Source: Corythucha ciliata
Taxonomy: Eukaryota; Arthropoda; Insecta; Hemiptera; Tingidae
Assembly: GCA_038030265.1 (NCBI GenBank)
Contig: CM075937.1
Location: 22,444,001 to 22,508,000, forward strand
Length of the DNA: 64,000 bases
Reading direction: 5' to 3'
The notes beneath the pieces were generated by a model. It worked only from the letters and a program-made list of their open reading frames with translations, was not told where the DNA came from and searched no databases. A program made the position numbers and the translations under genes. This document shows, piece by piece, positions 37,187 to 48,149 of the stretch (the stretch's first letter is position 1; every line of letters starts with the position of its first letter).

Positions 37187-37244
37187 GACATGAAAGTTAA
37201 TTGGGCCACCTCTCCTGGGGCGCAGCCTAAGCTGGACACAAGCA
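37187..37244 (+). CDS. Rox8: TIA-1/TIAR (Rox8) exon: RRM1 end and inter-RRM linker
   Basis: The 58-bp exon lies between a textbook acceptor (TTATCTGTTTCAG) and donor (AGCA|GTGAGT). It encodes DMKVNWATSPGAQPKLDTS plus the first base of the next codon. This matches the conserved KVNWAT motif at the end of RRM1 and the short linker before RRM2 in TIA-1, TIAR and insect Rox8, and a known exon boundary falls at the same DTS position in vertebrate TIA1. These proteins bind U-rich RNA and act in splicing and stress-granule formation. Neighbouring RRM1 and RRM2 exons were not found on the plus strand here, so both flanking introns are probably very long. A processed pseudogene is excluded by the intact splice sites. 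Confidence 0.85.
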
Positions 37245-37424
37245 GTGAGTATTTATTTATTTTTAATTGGTTTCTTATGAGTTTATATCTAAGTTTAGCA
37301 ACGTGTAAAGCTGAAATATACAAGCTAATAAATTGGGGATAGGGGCATTTACCCTGAATGGGTACTGCTGGAGAGCTCTTCAGACCAGGAGGGAGGGTCG
37401 TGCTTTCATAAAACTTATTCGGCG

Positions 37425-37610
37425 GATTTTACCATGTTTTCAAAAAACCTAATTTCGCAGGCTTGACAAACGGGAATACGACCTCTTTGAATTCTCACCT
37501 CGCTGGGTTTACTCGATCAGAGAAATAGCTCGTTTGGTGATTCACATAATCAAGTTTGTGGATTCTGAGGCTCAATTCGGCAAATTTGGTGGATTTGACT
37601 GGTGTGTAAA
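37425..37610. repeat. Degenerate array, family D (block 4, weak)
   Basis: Phrases such as CCTAATTTCGCAGGC, GCTGGGTTTACTCG and AATTCGGCAAATTTGGTGG are spaced roughly 30 bp apart and resemble the 23.5-kb units. It lies in the intron just after the Rox8-like exon. Confidence 0.4.
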
Positions 37611-37969
37611 CCAATTAGGAACTTGCATGATAGCCGAATTTGAGAGAAAGTATACATCAGTGAATTGGCACATGGTCGCAAGGATATAAACGGTAGTTGC
37701 AGCCCGATTGGTGCGTCTGGCGATTTTAAAATAAATGTCAAAGTTCTTCAGGAGGGGATGGAATATGGATGGTATGGTGCAAGGGGAAATGACGTCAATG
37801 TTCACTTGTGAAGCATTTGAGGGAACTCTAAAATTTCATGAGTAGCACGGACACCACGGGAGTGGTTTCCAGGGGTGGAAATCTCCAATCTCCATGAGAC
37901 CCTTCGTCTCTTGAAAAATAAAAAAATAATAAGTTTTACATGGCAATAAATTATGGTTTATTCCTAATT

Positions 37970-38200
37970 TTAGGCAACAATCAGCTCTTTTTCTAAGCCT
38001 TGCATCCACTTATTGGCAATTTTTCTGTCTTTCAGTCGCGAATGAGCGTTTTACTGAAACAATGCGCGAAATTAGCGAATTATTTAGCTCTAAGCCATGA
38101 ATTAGTTATTTTCTTAATTATGGCCTAGAAATTACCTTCATTAGAAGCCACAAAACAGCGTTTACAAACATTTAGCCGTCAACAGTGACGAAGCGTGCCT
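37970..38200. repeat. Degenerate ~30-bp array, family B (block 2)
   Basis: Repeated phrases AGTCGCGAATGAGCGTTTT, AAATTAGCGAATTATTTAGC and AAGCCATGAATTAG follow the B consensus. More degraded traces continue to about 38420. Confidence 0.55.
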
Positions 38201-39239
38201 TATTTTTACGTGTAAGCACCCCCCCTAGAAGAAGAGGGCCTATTAGTGTACCATACATTAGTCTGTTTCCTGCATATAACATAAAACTCATCCCCATAGA
38301 GATCATTAGTTAATTTCGACGTCAGATTTCACGAGATTAGCGTGGGACTTCACATAGGATGTCGAGAACCAACTGATGAATTTGATCATTTTCGGCCTAA
38401 TTTAACCGTTTTTCGCTAACGTACCTACCGAGTGAAGCTAAACTCGATCAATGGGGTCTAAACTGTACCCGAACCAACAATTCGGGTCAACATTCACATT
38501 TCAACAAAAACGGTCGAGTATTTTCAAGTCAGAAATCGACAGACCGACATTCTGCTAAAATAATGTAAAGCCATAGTTTTAGGGTCGAAATGTTACTAGA
38601 AGTTAAGCTTTTTGACGTACGGACTAACCATGAGTGCAATAATACTTTCTCATTATTAAATGTCGAGGAAATAAAAGGTACAATTTTCCACGAAGTGTTA
38701 AATATTTGTTCAAAATTAACAAAATGAATAGAAAAATTATGAAAAACCGCAGGCCAGTAATAGTTTCTTTCACCCGACAATTTCGTAAACGGGCTCGTTC
38801 ATTATCGGCTATCTCCGGGACTTGTATGTGTTTTCAAAGTTGCTTATAGGAGAGGTTTGAAGCGCGGGGTGAGGGGTGGTAGTTGGAAGGCAGGTAGTGT
38901 GGGAAAGCCATGGAGCGGGTAACCCCCCAACCTGTCTTCGTTTCTAGGATTGCTTACAAGCCTACCGTTCTGTTGGGAGGCTCTTAGGGCTGGAGTTACT
39001 GAAGAGCAGTGAAGACCGCACGCTCTTCTGAATAAATGAATGAGGCGATATTTGTTCGCTGATTGCTATTGACAAAAACTTCCACATAATAATAACAGTT
39101 TTGTCAATTACAGCCGTAACTAGTGATCTGTTAATTTATATTATTAATACACGCTTTTAAAGAGAATACCAAAAATATTAAGTATTTGGTTTGCAACTGT
39201 AAGCAATGCTTACATGGACGCTTCCCCCTGGCCGTCAAA
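38201..39239. other. Unassigned intronic DNA
   Basis: No gene is supported. The minus frame at 38529-38780 lacks domains and splice sites. Confidence 0.35.
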
Positions 39240-39480
39240 TTTACTCTGTCACAATTTAAGCTGCAAATTAGTGTTTTTTCTCCTTTTTTTGCCACGAATT
39301 ACGGTTTTTTAAAGCATTTCATCCGCCATTTAGAGCTTTTCCCAATTTTGACCGTGATTTGGCGTTTTTCTCAATTTTACCCGTGAATTAGCGTTAATTT
39401 CAATTGTAGCCGTGAGTTGGTGTTTTCTACAATTTGTAGGAACGAATTACAGTTTTCCCATCGTTTTATTCTCCACCTTT
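39240..39480. repeat. Degenerate 29-bp array, family B (block 3)
   Basis: CCGTG or equivalent anchors at 39352, 39381, 39410 and 39439 give three consecutive 29-bp spacings, each followed by GAATTAGCG-like and T-rich halves. Confidence 0.7.
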
Positions 39481-39529
39481 TCTCAAGTGATTATTCTGAT
39501 TTTACTTCCATGTTTCCTTCGGGAACGGA

Positions 39530-40300
39530 AGTATGTTGTTCGTGAAAAAAATCGAGTCCGAGCTGACATCACATTTATTATGATAACCTCAGAAAGTGGC
39601 TTTTGGCATGCCGTCGGTCTGTCGCTTTGTTTTCGATAAATTACATGAAAATGGAAACCTGGCTATTTTTTGGTATGAGAAGCACAAATCTGGCCTTTGT
39701 TTGGAGAAAAAACTATTTATCGGACATGTTCACCCCGTACCGAAATGTCGTATTTGGATATAACTTCAGAACAAATGATTCCAGAATTTTTTCAATATTT
39801 TTTTCGGATTCCTCGTATAATTTCCTTGCGAATTAACCACAATATTGCCAAAAAAATGCAAATTTATTTGTGGCCAAAATCGTTTTAGCAAAAAAATGAC
39901 GGTCGAAATTGCAAGAAAAGGCCGCGTGAGCCCCTTTGTATCTTAATTGAAAATATTTGTACCCGAAAAAAACTGAGATTAAGCGGAAATTGTGGGGGGA
40001 GTAGGATTTGGCGTGATCACGTCACAACTTATTTGCCACAGAATTACATAGTAATCGAAATCTAGTTGTTTCATGGCATGAAAAACGCGAATATGACCAT
40101 TGTTTTGGAGGTAAATCATTTCCCAGGCATGTTCTCCCTGTAGCGGAATAATATTTTCGGTATTAACTTCGAAAAAATTGGTCCTGGAATTTTGTAACTA
40201 TTTTGTTAAGATTTCTCGTTCAATTTCCAAGAGAATTGCCTACAACGTTGCCGAAAACAAACCCCTTTCACTTCCATGTTACCTACGGGCATTTTTTCGC
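39530..40300. repeat. Family E repeat, two diverged tandem copies
   Basis: Copy 1 (about 39507-39850) and copy 2 (about 40075-40340) share CTTCCATGTTNCCT, GTTCGNGAAAAAAAT, CGGACATGTTC-like and TTTCGGATTCCTCGT-like blocks in order. Copy 1 is the uninterrupted counterpart of the LINE-split copy at 12.9-15.6 kb. Confidence 0.6.
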
Positions 40301-40340
40301 CATCTTGTATGTGTAGGTCAGAAGTGTTCGAGAAAAAAAA

Positions 40341-41109
40341 TGCTAACTCGAAAAGCTCGTACAATTTTTGGCAGCCCAAAAACCGAAATTTTTTAGCACT
40401 TCTTTTGGTTTCTTCTAAATATCCCGAAAATGAGTTACTTTTGAGGAAAATCTTCGCTCAAAAAACTTGTTGAGCATTAAGTTTCCTAAAACTTTTGTAC
40501 GTTAAGTAGTTTTCCACGGCGAATATGGAACGGGCTACAGCCTATCGAAATTGTTGTTCTAAAATGGTTGAAGGTCCTGGAATTGCTTTATTTCGACCCA
40601 AGTATACTCACTGTGCTTTACTTTGGACTGTTTACTAACAATTTTTATTTTATTTTTTATTTTTTTTTTTTTTTTGTATGAAAGAACGAAGACGAATGAC
40701 GGACGAAGAAGGAAGATCGAAAGTTGAGTGAGGATAAGGGTCGGTAATTGAAGATTAGTCGATGTGGACTGAGAAGTTATTAATGATTATGTGAGATGCA
40801 GGATTTTTGATTTAGAGTTATGGAAATTTCGGTGTTTGAGGAATGAAGACTGCGTGATTCATGATTTAGGGATTGTGTGGAAGACCACACGATAACTCCA
40901 TGTTCTCGTTTTTGGCGTTCATCAATAATGCAAAAAAAAGAAAATAAATAAATAAAATAATAAAGAAACAAGAAAACTTCCATGGCCGTATCCATTTTTT
41001 CTGTGCTCCGACCCCTCCAATTTCATGCTGGTTAAAGGGTAACATGGGCGCTCGAGTTTTATTTCGCATTTTTCGGCTAACGCACCCAAAACCCGATTTG
41101 GAAATCTTT
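40341..41109. other. Unassigned DNA with T-rich run
   Basis: A long T-rich stretch lies at 40635-40677. No gene supported. Confidence 0.35.
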
Positions 41110-41488
41110 ACTGTAAATAGGCGGTGCTTCTCAATTTTATCCGTGAATCATTTTTTTCGGTGAACTAGTGGTTTTTATCCCTTTTTCTCCACGAATTGAA
41201 AACGTTTTTTACATTTCCTCTGCGAATTAGGATTTCTTCTCAATTTTATACGTGAGTTAGCTAGTTTTCTTTTTTTACAATTGTGAATTAGAAATTTTTC
41301 TCAATTTTATAGCTACAAATTTTTGTTTTTCACGTTCGTGAATTAGCGCTTTCCTCAATTTTGGCCATAAATTTGCGTTATTTCTCGAATTAACCAACAA
41401 ATTAGAATTTTTCTGCAAATTAGTGAATATCCCCATTTGTATCGTCATGAATTTTGCAGTGGGAGAAACACTCACCCACCGTCATCGT

Positions 41489-41521
<33 letters not shown>

Positions 41522-42275
41522 CCAATTTTTTTTCTTCCACTCCCGGGTTCTTCGTCATTTGGGCTTTTCATCTTGAATCAGCGACAAATGTATTATGTCA
41601 TGGTCAAGAGCATACTTCGGCAAATGTACACATTTACCGACCGTGAGACAGCACATTATGCCAACATTTACCGTCTTCTTCTTACATTAATTATGCTATA
41701 GCATATGTCGATTATACAACCTGTCGATTTAATCAGTTCCATCATTTTATTTGAGCCGCAAATTAGGTGTTTTCGTCACTTACAGACATGAACGTGCACC
41801 CTCTCGCGGTTTTGGATGATTCCATCTTCATAAACAGCGAGTTAGTGCCTTTCTCTAAATTTCAGCCGCGAATTAGTACTGTTTTAACAATTTTAGGTAG
41901 AAAATAGCCCATTTTCTCACAACAACACTGTGAATTGGCGATCTTTCTCATTTTTTATTCTTGCAGTCTTTCAATTTTAGGCAAAAATGGCACCGGAAAC
42001 GGAAAATTACCGTTTTTCCTATTTTAGTCGTGAATTGATTTTTTTTTTTTTTTTTTCAGCTGTGAATTATCGCCTTTACCTACTTTTATCCGCGAAATAG
42101 CGCTTTTCCCCAATTTTAGCCGATAATCAACGCACCTTTTTTTTTAATTTTTTTTTAATTTTAGCCGATAATCAACGCACTTTTTTTTAATTTTTTTTAA
42201 TTTTAGCCGTAATTTAGCGATTTTTCTCAATTATCGCTCTAAATAAGCGTTTTTCTTGATTTTAGACTTCACGAA
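41110..42275. repeat. Degenerate ~30-bp array, family B (block 4)
   Basis: This is a long run of B units, for example CTCAATTTTATCCGTGAATC (41130), TCAATTTTATACGTGAGTTA (41239), TTCAGCCGCGAATTAGTACT (41861) and TTTTAGCCGATAATCAACGC. The last occurs twice (42114 and 42159), giving a local perfect duplication. It is interrupted at 41490-41745 by a poly-T-led insertion. Confidence 0.7.
41490..41745 (-). mobile_element. Possible poly(A)-tailed retroinsertion in array B
   Basis: A perfect run of 32 T (41490-41521) begins about 250 bp of sequence unlike the B units around it. A T run on the plus strand is what the poly(A) tail of a minus-strand retroposed sequence would look like. No coding content or RNA-gene promoter was recognised. 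Confidence 0.35.
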
Positions 42276-42499
42276 TGAACACTTTAACTCGTTTAGGGGC
42301 TGACTCGTCTAAAGAACAGCACATACGAGGAGTTTTTTTGTTTCAATTTAAAGACAAATTGGCCTCTAAGCCCTTGAATCTTATTTTTATTTTTTTATTT
42401 TATCTATTTATTTATTTTTCCGGCCCTCAAAAAGATAAACTTGAGTGGAGGGCTGGAGCTGACCAAAATAAATACTACAAACGTAAGAGAATTTTACAA

Positions 42500-44165
42500 T
42501 ATTGAGTACGTGTTACCTACAATGATCTACGTCATGTATCTTTCAATCCGCAATTTGTAGCATACAAAAAAACTTAAAAGGTACAACTCATCAATCTACT
42601 CGCTTTCCCAACGAAATACAAAATATCTATAATAATAGACACCAAAGCAACTACCAATAAATTTATCACACATTAAATACATTAGATAAATAAATAGACA
42701 CCAAAGAAACTACCAATAAATTTATCACAGAATAAATAAATTAACACAACAAGCACACAACTAATTTTAAATTATCAAGTGAGATGGTAACTTCAAGGAG
42801 CGTTCACAAATTCTTTTGACTAGAAATTTTTTAAATTGGCTCAATGTATTAAATTGCATATAACTGAACTTATTCAATAAAGCTATTTTTAAAGCTGTAA
42901 TAGAGGCATGCCTAGCGTAGAAATCAGTCTTATGTTTCGGTATAATAATATTGGTAAGTCGTGATAATCTCGTATCTACCAAGGTCGAACGGACAGGCAT
43001 AGCAGAGCTAATCTTAAACATATGAAGGCAAGCTGCCCTAACATATAATTCTTCGACAGATAACACATTGAAGTCTTCAAACAATTTACTAGAGGAGTAC
43101 AAACTAGGTATATTTAATATGATTTTCATAAGAGTCTTCTGAACCACCAGTAATTTATTGATAAGGTATTTATAAGTCCCTCCCCACACTATAATACCAT
43201 AAGCAATAATAGATTGACATAGCGCAAAATAGACCATTCTTAATGTTCCCCAACTAAGGCACAATCTCAATATTTTAAATTTATTAAATAATTTTCTGAC
43301 TCGGCTAACAACATTCTTGATATGCCCATCAAACTTCATCCTAGAATCGAATATAACACCTAGATATTTACAGCGATCAACAAATCTTACCTTATCACAT
43401 TTACAATCATCATTACTCCCACAATCGTCTGAGTGAACTGTGAAGTGCGTATCCCCACTAAACTCCTTAGCTCCCAAAGAGAACTCAACAATCGCCGTTT
43501 TGTCTAAATTAAGTAACATGGAATTAGTATTTAGCCAATTATTAATTAACCTAAAATCTCTCCTAATTTTACTTAACACATCCTCAGAATCATTACCATT
43601 ACACAAAAAAACAGTGTCATCCGCGAAGCAAAACGGAGAAGATAACGTATTCAACGAAAAAATACTATTATAGTACACTATAAATAGCAAAGGTCCCAGG
43701 ACAGAACCCTGTGGTATGCCAGATCTTAATTCCACCGAGTCACTGACAGTATTGTTAATCCTTACAAATTGTGTACGACCGGTGATGTACGATTCTAACA
43801 GTCCATAATTTTCCATAATTTTCTAACATTTTCATAACATTCCATAATTTTCTAGCTTAATAAATAGTAGGTCGTGACTAATCGAATCGAATGCCTTATG
43901 CAAATCAAGAAACAGACCAAAAACACAACAATTTTGATCCAGATGCTCACTAATATATTTCGACACTTCAAATAATGCGTGGTCTACAGACACTCCAGTT
44001 CGAAACCCAAACTGTCTCCTCGACAATACTTGATTTGACTCCAGAAAATCATATAAACGAACCTATATGCATTTCTCCAAGAGCTTACCTAAGGCCAGGC
44101 CCAAAGAGATAGGTCTATAATTATTAACATCTCGTGATTCATTCAACATCTCGTGAATCTTTGAT
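42500..44165 (-). mobile_element. 5'-truncated LINE with nearly intact reverse transcriptase
   Basis: Read on the minus strand, coding starts near 44160 with VNNYRPISLGLALGKLLEKC, has one in-frame stop (near 44066), continues through SRRQFGFRTGVSVDHALF and LFLDLHKAFDSISHDLL, and meets a short duplication/frameshift near 43820-43850. It is then open for 349 codons (43816-42767). That frame holds SGIPQGSVLGPLLFIVYYN, the catalytic CFADDTVFLCN, KYLGVIFDSRMKFDGHIKNV, and the thumb/C-terminal region. A Cys-containing insert (SDDCGSNDDCKCD) sits between palm and thumb. The 3' UTR has a ~61-bp tandem duplication (42637-42680 and 42698-42740). It is the youngest-looking LINE in the window and lies inside array B. 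Confidence 0.85.
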
Positions 44166-44660
44166 TCATTCTCAATTAACAACATAGCTATTTTTTCTCA
44201 ATTTTAGCCTCGATTTAGTGTTTTCTTAATCGTGGCAGGAAATTTAGGCCATACTGCGCTGCTGGGCAGATGGGACCCAATTTATTAGACTTTTTTATCC
44301 TTTTAAAATTCGTGAAAATTTACGTTATTCACTATTTTACAGTCAAATTAGCAGTTAGTGCAAATTACCAGTCTTGAATTGGCGTTTTTTCTAGATAATA
44401 GCCGAATTGGCCTTCAGAAACCGTGAGTTTGCCTCTTCTCAATTTCAGCCGCAATTTTTTTTTTTTTTTTTTTTTTTTTCACTCATTTTTAGCCCCAGGT
44501 TTTTTACTTCGAGCTTCTAGCTATATTTAGCGTTTTTTTCATGTTTAACCGTGGACTTGCCCCTGCTAATTAGTGTTTTTCGTCAGTTTTATCGCAGTCC
44601 TTACATCACTATACTAATGTAATTTTTTTTTTCAATTTGAATTGATAAAACGTGAATTAG
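44166..44660. repeat. Degenerate ~30-bp array, family B (block 5)
   Basis: B units resume at the LINE 5' junction (CTCAATTTTAGCCTCGATTT, near 44198). It contains a 20-plus T run near 44458-44480. The related GACCCAGAACAGCACAT unit follows near 44755. Confidence 0.65.
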
Positions 44661-47600
44661 AGCGTTTAATTAGTTGTAGCTACAAATTTGCAGGGCTTTA
44701 CGCAATTTTAATCGCGCATTTTCGTGTTTTGTCTAAACTTTTTTTTGCATACATGACCCAGAACAGCACATCAGCACGTGTTCACAATTTCAGCTGCATA
44801 AGGATCAGAGTGAGTGAGTTGCGAGGTATAACACGAATAAAATTTTGTCTCTCCACGGGGTTGGTTAGTTTAGTTTTTAATTACAACTTTACCAAAATCG
44901 TTTTTTGGACACTTTGAACCATCGTCAGTGGTTTTGGGGGTCACAAGCAAAAGTGGAGTCCTGGCAAAAGTGGAGACCTGAAACCCGTAAAAGGTCATGC
45001 GGTGCGATGGAGTCCGGTGCTGTCTACAACAGTATTATTACCTATGTTATGTAGGTGTTATAATTTATTTGACGGGATGGAATATATTTTGACAGATTTC
45101 TGACGGAATTTTGAGCGTTACTTGACGGGAAATGCAAAATGTCAGTTGGAAGCACTACTTAAAATCGTCTAAAGGAGCCCGTTTCGCAAAATCACCCTCC
45201 AACCACCTACCAAGAGTCATTTTCACGTACCTTGGTCCATAAACATAAAACCCAAGAATCCTCACTATTCGATATTTTTCTTTGAATCCCACTATTCCAA
45301 GCTTCTCGTAGCCCCCTAGAGGGTGGTCAGCTCCTCTCTCCCACACCACACTACGCTATTGCCTCGGGCAGAACTCAATCGTGGAATGCATCCGCAGTCC
45401 TGCCGAAAACACAATTTGCCAGTTAAAGTTCACCAAAATGACCGTTTTGACCGTGGCATTAGTTTCGGCTGATATTTTCGTTTCAATAGAGGGCTAGTGA
45501 GGTCTATAATACAGTTCGAGCCTGTTTTTTGTGCAGCCAACCACCGCAAAAAATTTGTTGAAACACCGGTAACGCGTTCATTGGTCAAACACGATGATTT
45601 GGGTGAAGCGGGGGGCACACCTGAGCGTGGAAAAAAGGCGTATGCCACACACAATCGTCCCAAATAATGGTCTAGTCTTTTAGTTTCGGTTTATAATAAG
45701 GCATTCACAGGGTCTTCAGAGAGGGTGACCAGACGATGAACAATCCCAGGACACACCCGAGGTTGTTCAGGCTCATTTTCGGTTGTCTGGAAAGGTATCA
45801 ATATTGACCTCCTATTTTTCCCTACTTTTCTGTCTCAAAATTTGTAACAGCTGGTGAGTTCAACTCCCAACGTCTTTCACGTTCAGCTGCAACTGCCTGC
45901 AAGATGTGCCTCTCTCATCATCAATAAATGCTCCGTGGCACCAGCGAGTCAATTATTCATCATGCCACAGTCACTCAAACTGTTCAAGTGTCTGGCGACG
46001 ATCAAACGTCGAAGCGAGTTACAGCCGTATATGCATATTGCGTAACGCTTTCACGGGAGTCTCATAGAAGACAAATAGGTACATATAATTTTCGCCAGAT
46101 TTGTTGCCTTTTCCTAGCGAACAGATGAAGCCCTAGACTAATATTAGGAGTGAAGACATAAATTCACATTCTAACTGCGGATTATTGTTTACTTCGTTAT
46201 TATGAAGTTTTTTCGATCATAGGTCTACTCAAGCTTGGAAAGCAACAGTTTTGGAAAAGCTTTGACAAAAAATCAGATTCCGAGCCCACTAGCGAATATT
46301 CCAGCTCAATTCCCCGGTTACCTCTGTACACGTTATCATTATTACAATTTGGTTTGTGTGGATCGTTTCATAGTCTGAGGGGAAAGTGTTTGGTCTTAGG
46401 ATTTCCCCCTCATCACCCACCCCGTCAACTTCACATTCTGGAAACAGAGGTATAATAGATCAACAAGTAATTCCAGTTCAGCTTGTAATCAACGTTGATG
46501 TAGACGGCGAAATTCCCCGGGTTAGATTGTTAAAGGGTGGGACTGGTTAAAGTGAAGGGATGGGAAGAGGTGACGGGGGTAGTAATTAAGACAAACACTA
46601 ATTAACTCTCTCCCAGTTAGGTGGGCGCTTCTATTCTACCAGCAGGGGTTTCTCTTCTTCGAAATTCCATTTTATTCCACAAAAGTAAATATTTAATCAT
46701 TTATTGTTGTTTAATCACCCACGTAATTAAGGAAAATCGGATTTATTTCTGAATTCTAGCGAGTCTCCTTCTTTTTTTCCCCCTGTACTTCTATGAAGGA
46801 CAGAACTAGAATTATCCATCTTTTCATGGATATAAGACCACTCAGAAGACGATAATGCGGTTTTAGATGAGATGACGACAGTCTCTAAAGGGTAGGGAAT
46901 GAGTAGGGGGGTGGGGACGAATAGGAGGTGAAGTTTTTATGGTGGGAAATGAGTGAAAGAAGAGATAATGTGCTTAAATTCTCAAAAGCCTCTTCCCCAA
47001 AAGATTTTCTGTTGGGATTTTGAGTCAAATCTTTCCTTCCGTTAAATCGTGATGAGTGAGATGGAAAGGACGGGGTATGGTTGGTCGGAGCAAAAAAAAA
47101 AGACGGTGTTGTAAAAAGGTTTGAGGATGAGACTTGGAGATGAAGAAAATTCACAGAGGCAGAAGTTGCTTTTTCTTTCCACCCCTACCCCACCCATTCA
47201 AACCCCTCACTCCAAAACACCCTGAACCAACACCCCATTCTCTTCATCTTTTTCTGAGCCGGAAAATAAACAAAAACTTAATCCTTTCTTCTGGATTCGC
47301 TTCAGGGGGAAAGTTCTCAATCCCCCATCCCCACTCAGTCCCTTTCCACCCCACACCACCCTTCATCAACCAAAACCCCGTGCAATCCTCATTGTCACAA
47401 ACTCCCCACTACCGTCAACTACCCTTCCCCCTCTTCCTCACAACGTCAACTCAACAGTTCAAGTCATACCCTCGAGCTTCGTACAAAAGAAATCATAAAA
47501 CCATAATCTTGGCTCAGGAGCTTTCCTTTTTAAGAGTAAACCGAGTGGGTAAAAAGAGATGATGGGAATAAGAAAAGCTGGAAAGGTTTTTTCTTTTTTT

Positions 47601-47950
47601 TTTTTGTATTGGAGCTCACAATTGAGACAAAGGGAAAGTATAATTCCCAAGATATTCTGCTAATTTTGATCAGAGTCAAAGAAAACACCAACAATTTTTT
47701 CCCCACAACTTTTATTATTTTCCTACTGTTTTTATTACATTTTATAAACGGAAGAAACCCAAGAAAAACAAATGCTCACAGAAAAAATTGTCATAATTAT
47801 ATCTCAATAATGATTTTGCCCTCGAGCGTTCCAAGGATTCACGACTCTGACTCTTTGAACTGAGGGTGCCCCAGTGACACATTTATCAAATCCTTCAAAC
47901 TCTGGTGTGGCACTTTGACCCTTCAATTTTGCACAATAACTTGGTGAATC
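44661..47950. other. Gene-poor DNA
   Basis: Open frames at 45155-45349, 45430-45663 and 47134-47562 have no recognised domain; the last is Pro/His-rich from C-run skew. Nothing else is called. Confidence 0.35.
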
Positions 47951-48149
47951 ACTTGTAACAGCCCATTAAATTATCACGGGTGCACCCTGGAGCAGGAATC
48001 TTCCTTTAGGCGTCAAGACGTGAATATGACGTCTGTTTGTTGAGATGCGCAATAGGTTGCACAAAATAATTAACTGACACTATAATGCACTCAATGTTTT
48101 TATTCCACTCGTTTCCAGTTAAACACCGGGTGAAAAAACGGGTTGTCCG

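Noticed and set aside
47134..47562. 142-codon Pro/His-rich frame
   Set aside because: Generated by a C-rich strand; no domain, no splice support.
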